Below, one piece after another: positions 13,518 to 16,606 of a stretch of 16,606 bases of DNA; position 1 is the stretch's first letter, and each line of letters begins with the position of its first letter. The DNA comes from an uncultured Prevotellaceae bacterium. Lineage in GTDB: Bacteria; Bacteroidota; Bacteroidia; Bacteroidales; Bacteroidaceae. The stretch spans positions 1 through 16,606 of the forward strand of contig CALDLA010000064.1 of NCBI GenBank assembly GCA_937898415.1. Direction: 5' to 3'. The notes under the pieces are model-generated. The model was not told where the DNA came from, did not search any database, and was given only the letters and a program-made list of their open reading frames with translations. A program made the position numbers and the translations under genes.

Positions 13518-13540
13518 CCGCTCCTTTTTGAGCGGTTTTT
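13518..13540 (+). terminator. Intrinsic terminator upstream of the TPR-HTH gene
   Basis: CCGCTC (13518-13523) and GAGCGG (13530-13535) form a perfect GC-rich 6-bp stem with loop CTTTTT, followed at once by five Ts. It would stop plus-strand read-through from the receptor operon 360 nt after that operon's last stop codon and just before the next promoter. Confidence 0.7.
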
Positions 13541-13560
13541 CGAAAAAAACAGGGAAACCG

Positions 13561-13590
13561 ATTGTTTATCGAAATCTTTTTGTATTTTTG
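13561..13590 (+). promoter_or_regulatory. Promoter of the TPR-HTH gene, nearly abutting its start codon
   Basis: TATTTTTG (13583-13590) fits TAnnTTTG; ATTG (13561-13564) 18 nt upstream is a weak -33 element. The ATG begins only 5 nt after the box, so transcription should start at or within a few bases of the start codon and the message may be leaderless. Confidence 0.55.
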
Positions 13591-13594
13591 CAGT

Positions 13595-15223
13595 ATGAAA
13601 CATCTGCTGGCCATATTTATTCTGTTATTGGCGCTTAGCTGCTGCACTACGGAGGCAGACCGCAATCGTATGCGTACTGGCTTGGATAGCATCAACCAGC
13701 GCAACCGTAACGACCAGTCCTTCACGGTGGCAGACGTCGAACCCTATGTCCAGTTCTTCGACGATCACGGCACATCCAACGACCGCCTTTTGGCTCATTA
13801 TTTGTTGGGCCGTGCCTATTATGATTACGGCGAAGTCCCCATGGCTTTAGAATGCTACCAGAAAGCCGCCGAGTGTGCCGACACCCTCAGCGAAGATTGC
13901 GACTACGCCCAACTGGCCAGAGTGTATGCACAACTGGCACATTTATTTTATTACCAAGGATTATACAGGCAACAATTGGAACTCCATAAAAGAGCCATAT
14001 ATTATGCATTGACTGCTAAAGATACACTGGCAGGACTTATGTGTTACGAACAAATGAGTTTGGCTTATATGGAATTAAAGGATACAACATCTGCAATGGT
14101 CATTATTGAAGATGTATCTAGGAAGTATAAGGAGTTGGGAAGAAATCAAAACTCTGCTATTTCTTTAGGTTTGGCAATAAAGCCTCTTATCAACAAGAGT
14201 AATTTTAAGAAAGCGAAAGAATATATTGATATTTATGAATCCCAATCTGGACGTTTTGATTCTGTGGGGAATATCGAGGCAGGTCGTGAGATATACTATG
14301 GTGTGAAAGGCTTCTATTTCCTTCAAACAAACATATTAGATTCTGCCAAATACTATTTTCTCAAGGAACTAAATAATTGTAAAAGCAATTACAACCTATA
14401 CGTTGCTGCCAAGGGATTGTCTATGTATTATCAAGAAAAACACCAATCGGACTCATCTGCCAATTACGCACTATATGCCTGTGCGATGCTTGATTCAGTA
14501 TTCACCCAAAAAACAACAAAAGAAGTGGAACGGATACAGGCAATGTACAACTATACTCGTCATCAGAAAATTGCACATCAAGAACAAAAGAAAGCAAACC
14601 AACGTACGATTATTATCTGGATTTGTATTGGAATTATCATAGTTGTCAGTCTACTTACTCTGATTTTTATAAGAGAATTGACACGTAAAAGGAAGGCGGC
14701 AGAACAGAAATACATGCAAAGCCAGTCTGCTATAGAACAGGCTCAAAGTGATATTGCAAAGCTCCGTAATAATGCAGAAATCAACAAGGGGCTTATTTCT
14801 GAAAAGGAACAGGTTATCCGTGAACAGGAAACTATCATGAAAGCTTTATTGCAACGTAATTCCAACAGCCAGTCTTTAGCTGATAAACGATTAAATTCAA
14901 CGGAAATCTACAGGAAGTTCGCACAGCTGTCTGTTGTTGGTCAAAAGCCGACAAACGCAGAATGGGAGCAAATGGAGGAACAAATATTCAAGACCTATCC
15001 TGGTTTTAAGGACCTCATATCAAAAAATAAATTTCAGTTAAATGATAAGGAGTATAAAACTTGTTTGCTGATTCGAATCGGTTTTAAACCCAAGATGGTC
15101 AGTCACATGTTAGAAGTCGATCCTTCATACATCTCTAACATCCGTTCTGAAATGTTACAAAAACTATTCAATTTGTCAGGAAACTCAAAATCCTTTGATA
15201 AGATGCTCATGGAAATCTATTGA
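13595..15223 (+). CDS. Membrane-bound TPR protein with C-terminal helix-turn-helix (putative transcriptional regulator)
   Basis: A 542-residue protein from ATG 13595; the frame extends to a TTG at 13562, but that start would put aromatic residues ahead of a clear signal sequence. Residues 1-17 (LLALSCC) are a lipobox-like signal peptide. Residues 60-325 are tetratricopeptide-like helical repeats (LLGRAYYDYGEVPMALECYQ, LAHLFYYQGLYRQQLELHKR, KGFYFLQTNILDSAKYYFL). One membrane helix lies at 338-360 (TIIIWICIGIIIVVSLLTLI), then a coiled coil (361-425), and finally residues 482-526, LNDKEYKTCLLIRIGFKPKM plus a following helix pair, which resemble a LuxR-type DNA-binding domain. The layout implies periplasmic sensing coupled to cytoplasmic DNA binding in one chain, a pattern known in Bacteroidales. 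Base composition changes sharply near 13940 (residue 115). Targets unknown. Confidence 0.82.
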   Translation: MKHLLAIFILLLALSCCTTEADRNRMRTGLDSINQRNRNDQSFTVADVEPYVQFFDDHGTSNDRLLAHYLLGRAYYDYGEVPMALECYQKAAECADTLSEDCDYAQLARVYAQLAHLFYYQGLYRQQLELHKRAIYYALTAKDTLAGLMCYEQMSLAYMELKDTTSAMVIIEDVSRKYKELGRNQNSAISLGLAIKPLINKSNFKKAKEYIDIYESQSGRFDSVGNIEAGREIYYGVKGFYFLQTNILDSAKYYFLKELNNCKSNYNLYVAAKGLSMYYQEKHQSDSSANYALYACAMLDSVFTQKTTKEVERIQAMYNYTRHQKIAHQEQKKANQRTIIIWICIGIIIVVSLLTLIFIRELTRKRKAAEQKYMQSQSAIEQAQSDIAKLRNNAEINKGLISEKEQVIREQETIMKALLQRNSNSQSLADKRLNSTEIYRKFAQLSVVGQKPTNAEWEQMEEQIFKTYPGFKDLISKNKFQLNDKEYKTCLLIRIGFKPKMVSHMLEVDPSYISNIRSEMLQKLFNLSGNSKSFDKMLMEIY

Positions 15224-15296
15224 TGATTTGCTCAATACAGTATCACGAATTCCTAATAATTGTAAAAATCAAGATAAACTTTTAGCAAATAGTTTG

Positions 15297-15325
15297 TCTA
15301 TCCTATTGATTCACAACAGGATAGA
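15297..15325 (+). repeat. Perfect 8-bp-arm hairpin downstream of the TPR-HTH gene
   Basis: TCTATCCT (15297-15304) and AGGATAGA (15318-15325) pair exactly; TTG/CAA extends the stem inside after one mismatch. It lies 73 nt after the stop codon. No T run follows on the plus strand, so it is at best a poor terminator. Confidence 0.4.
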
Positions 15326-15364
15326 GAAACTAAAATTTCAGGTAAAATTCTTTCTCTCATATCT

Positions 15365-15396
15365 GTTGTATAAGATTTCCTTTTCTTATAATTTTG
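15365..15396 (+). promoter_or_regulatory. Promoter of the acyltransferase gene
   Basis: TAATTTTG (15389-15396) fits TAnnTTTG and continues GCAGCAAAAA, as at the nuclease promoter. GTTG (15365-15368) lies 20 nt upstream as a partial -33 element. The start codon follows 19 nt later. Confidence 0.55.
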
Positions 15397-15415
15397 CAGC
15401 AAAAACAGCAAGATT

Positions 15416-16348
15416 ATGCGGATAAGGGAACTTGACTACCTAAAGGGTATGATGATAATCTTTGTCATCACTTTCCATTTAGTGTATTTCGAGCATCTTT
15501 ATCCGTATGCCAAGCAGGTTGTATATACATTCCATATGCCCGTCTTTCTTGTCATTTCGGGTTACTTGTGGAATATTAACAAGAAGCGGAAGGACTTCCT
15601 TCTGTCTATTTCCGGACTTGCTATACCATATATCGTTATGGAAAGCGGATATGTTGTAATGGCCTCTTTACTTCCTATCAACGAACATATAGACCAACTT
15701 ACCTTTAGTGTCTTTATCAGCAAGTTGCTGTTTCATCCTTTAGGACCTTATTGGTATCTTCATTCGCTGATACTCTGTGGAATGACCTATTACGTCGTCT
15801 TTCGTTATTCACAAACAAAGGAAATAACGCGTTTTATTCTGATGGGGCTTGCCCTTTATCTTTATTCTTATTTACTGGGTGTCCTCTCGTTCACGTCAGC
15901 CATTTTTTTCCTGATGGGAGTCGTTCTGCGACAATGTAATATAGACTTTATGCGTTTTTTCCAGTCATCGTCACTTGCCTTGCTGGCCTTCCTACTACTC
16001 ACCTTCCATGAACAGTTTTTAAGCCCATCAACACTCGGAGGAATACTTATTATCTACTTAGTTGTCAGCTGCTGCCTCTTCACATTCAAATATTCACTTC
16101 AGTTTGTCAGAAACTCCATAGTATATTTTGGCAGGAATAGTATATTGCTCTATGTCTTTTCGCCCATATTCACTATATTATGCAAACAAATGATTCCCTA
16201 CCTTGCGTTTGACAAGACTGGCATTCTGTTTCTGACTGCCTCGCTGATAGTCTGTATCAGTGGTAGTCTCTGTATTGGATACATGATGGATGTGTTGCGA
16301 ATCTCACCTCTATTCTTCAGGAAGCAGTACATTGTCAGCAAGAAATAG
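15416..16348 (+). CDS. Acyltransferase 3 family membrane protein
   Basis: A 310-residue polytopic inner-membrane protein with about nine or ten hydrophobic helices. The opening RELDYLKGMMIIFVITFH carries the family's conserved Arg and catalytic His (His21), followed by the second signature FHMPVFLVISGYLW (residues 39-52). The segment PLGPYWYLHSLILC (about 108-121) is also typical, as it is in OafA- and WecH-like proteins, which move acetyl or other acyl groups from the cytoplasm onto cell-surface sugars. The protein ends after the transmembrane domain with a short basic tail and has no SGNH esterase domain. It is monocistronic with its own promoter and is A+T-rich like the preceding gene half. 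The substrate is unknown; no polysaccharide genes are next to it in the window. Confidence 0.88.
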   Translation: MRIRELDYLKGMMIIFVITFHLVYFEHLYPYAKQVVYTFHMPVFLVISGYLWNINKKRKDFLLSISGLAIPYIVMESGYVVMASLLPINEHIDQLTFSVFISKLLFHPLGPYWYLHSLILCGMTYYVVFRYSQTKEITRFILMGLALYLYSYLLGVLSFTSAIFFLMGVVLRQCNIDFMRFFQSSSLALLAFLLLTFHEQFLSPSTLGGILIIYLVVSCCLFTFKYSLQFVRNSIVYFGRNSILLYVFSPIFTILCKQMIPYLAFDKTGILFLTASLIVCISGSLCIGYMMDVLRISPLFFRKQYIVSKK

Positions 16349-16606
16349 AATTAATCTTTATCGGCAATAAATTGATTACATGGAATAAAATGAAGTCAAA
16401 CCCTTTAAACCCAAATCGGTCGTCAGGCCCAATTCTCTTTAACTATATCAAAACTATCGTTTGTCCTCCACAGTCCCAAGAATGCTTGTCGTTGGTTCAT
16501 TGTTCTCACGTATTGCTGTCCGATAAAACTTCCATTATCACAACTTGACGAGCATCTGCCTGAAGCGAAGGAGGTGGCCCGTATGGATGTACTGAGCTTT
16601 GCCAAG
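16349..16606. other. Final 258 bases, no gene identified
   Basis: The first 50 bases are A+T-rich. From about 16406 a plus-strand frame without stops runs to the window edge, its last part reading QLDEHLPEAKEVARMDVLSFAK in pieces; a minus-strand frame (16423-16605) is open too and includes LWRTNDSFDIVKENW. Neither has a recognisable domain, a promoter, or a start I can defend. It may be the edge of a gene or of a gene remnant. Confidence 0.4.

Larger units (their letters stand above)
13159..13594. other. 436-bp non-coding gap after the receptor gene
   Basis: No supported coding frame. It holds a large imperfect inverted repeat (13166-13236), a structured segment with terminal complementarity (13290-13439) preceded on the minus strand by a good promoter (13482-13451), a plus-strand intrinsic terminator (13518-13540) and the promoter of the TPR-HTH gene (13561-13590). 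Confidence 0.6.

Noticed and set aside
13562..13594. TTG start for the TPR-HTH gene at 13562
   Set aside because: It lies on the promoter itself; the ATG at 13595 gives a proper lipoprotein-like signal sequence.
1..16606. CRISPR arrays, tRNA or rRNA genes, prophage or conjugation genes
   Set aside because: No regularly spaced repeats, no cloverleaf with T-loop GTTCRA pattern, and no such protein families were found on reading both strands.

Overview
The window looks like chromosomal DNA of a Bacteroidales bacterium, most likely a Prevotellaceae member (inference from sequence character, not from a search). The reasons are: Bacteroidetes-type promoters (TAnnTTTG, often with a TTTG/TTG about 20 nt upstream) ahead of almost every transcription unit; almost no Shine-Dalgarno sequences; the families present (GdhA-type glutamate dehydrogenase, PreA with an N-terminal cysteine domain, an ECF sigma/anti-sigma/STN-receptor cassette, a membrane TPR-HTH regulator, an Rpn-family nuclease); and the alanine/glutamate tail of bL17.

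Layout. 1-1212: end of a ribosomal-protein operon, the 3' two thirds of rpoA and complete rplQ, closed by a strong intrinsic terminator. 1255-2073: a monocistronic glycine-zipper lipoprotein gene with its own promoter. 2078-5632 (minus): a tight operon gdhA - rlpA-like - preA-like, with a 4-nt overlap and a 3-nt gap at its junctions. 5715-8012 (plus): a lemA and DUF2207 membrane-protein pair with overlapping reading frames. 8143-9063: a solitary Rpn/PD-(D/E)XK nuclease gene. 9064-9372: a gap holding a terminator, a possible eroded gene fragment on the minus strand, and a 27-bp inverted repeat next to the sigma-factor promoter. 9373-13158: a three-gene cell-surface signalling operon (ECF sigma factor, short membrane anti-sigma, STN-domain outer-membrane receptor) with no SusD partner. 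13159-13594: a non-coding gap with a large inverted repeat, a candidate minus-strand structured RNA with its own promoter, and a plus-strand terminator. 13595-15223: a lipoprotein-like TPR-HTH membrane regulator. 15416-16348: an acyltransferase-3 membrane protein. The last 258 bases hold no gene I can name.

How the parts work together. The sigma/anti-sigma/receptor operon is a complete outer-membrane-to-transcription relay: ligand at the barrel, STN domain in the periplasm, DUF4974 domain of the anti-sigma, release of the sigma factor. The gdhA operon links ammonia assimilation to a dihydropyrimidine-dehydrogenase-like enzyme and a cell-wall enzyme. The lemA/DUF2207 pair probably forms one envelope module. 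From about 13,940 onwards the DNA is clearly richer in A+T than what precedes it, and the change falls inside the TPR-HTH gene.

The observations most worth a second look are the candidate RNA at about 13285-13446 with its flanking structures, the palindrome occupying the -33 region of the sigma operon, the composition break inside the TPR-HTH gene, and the in-frame G-rich insert in the receptor barrel.
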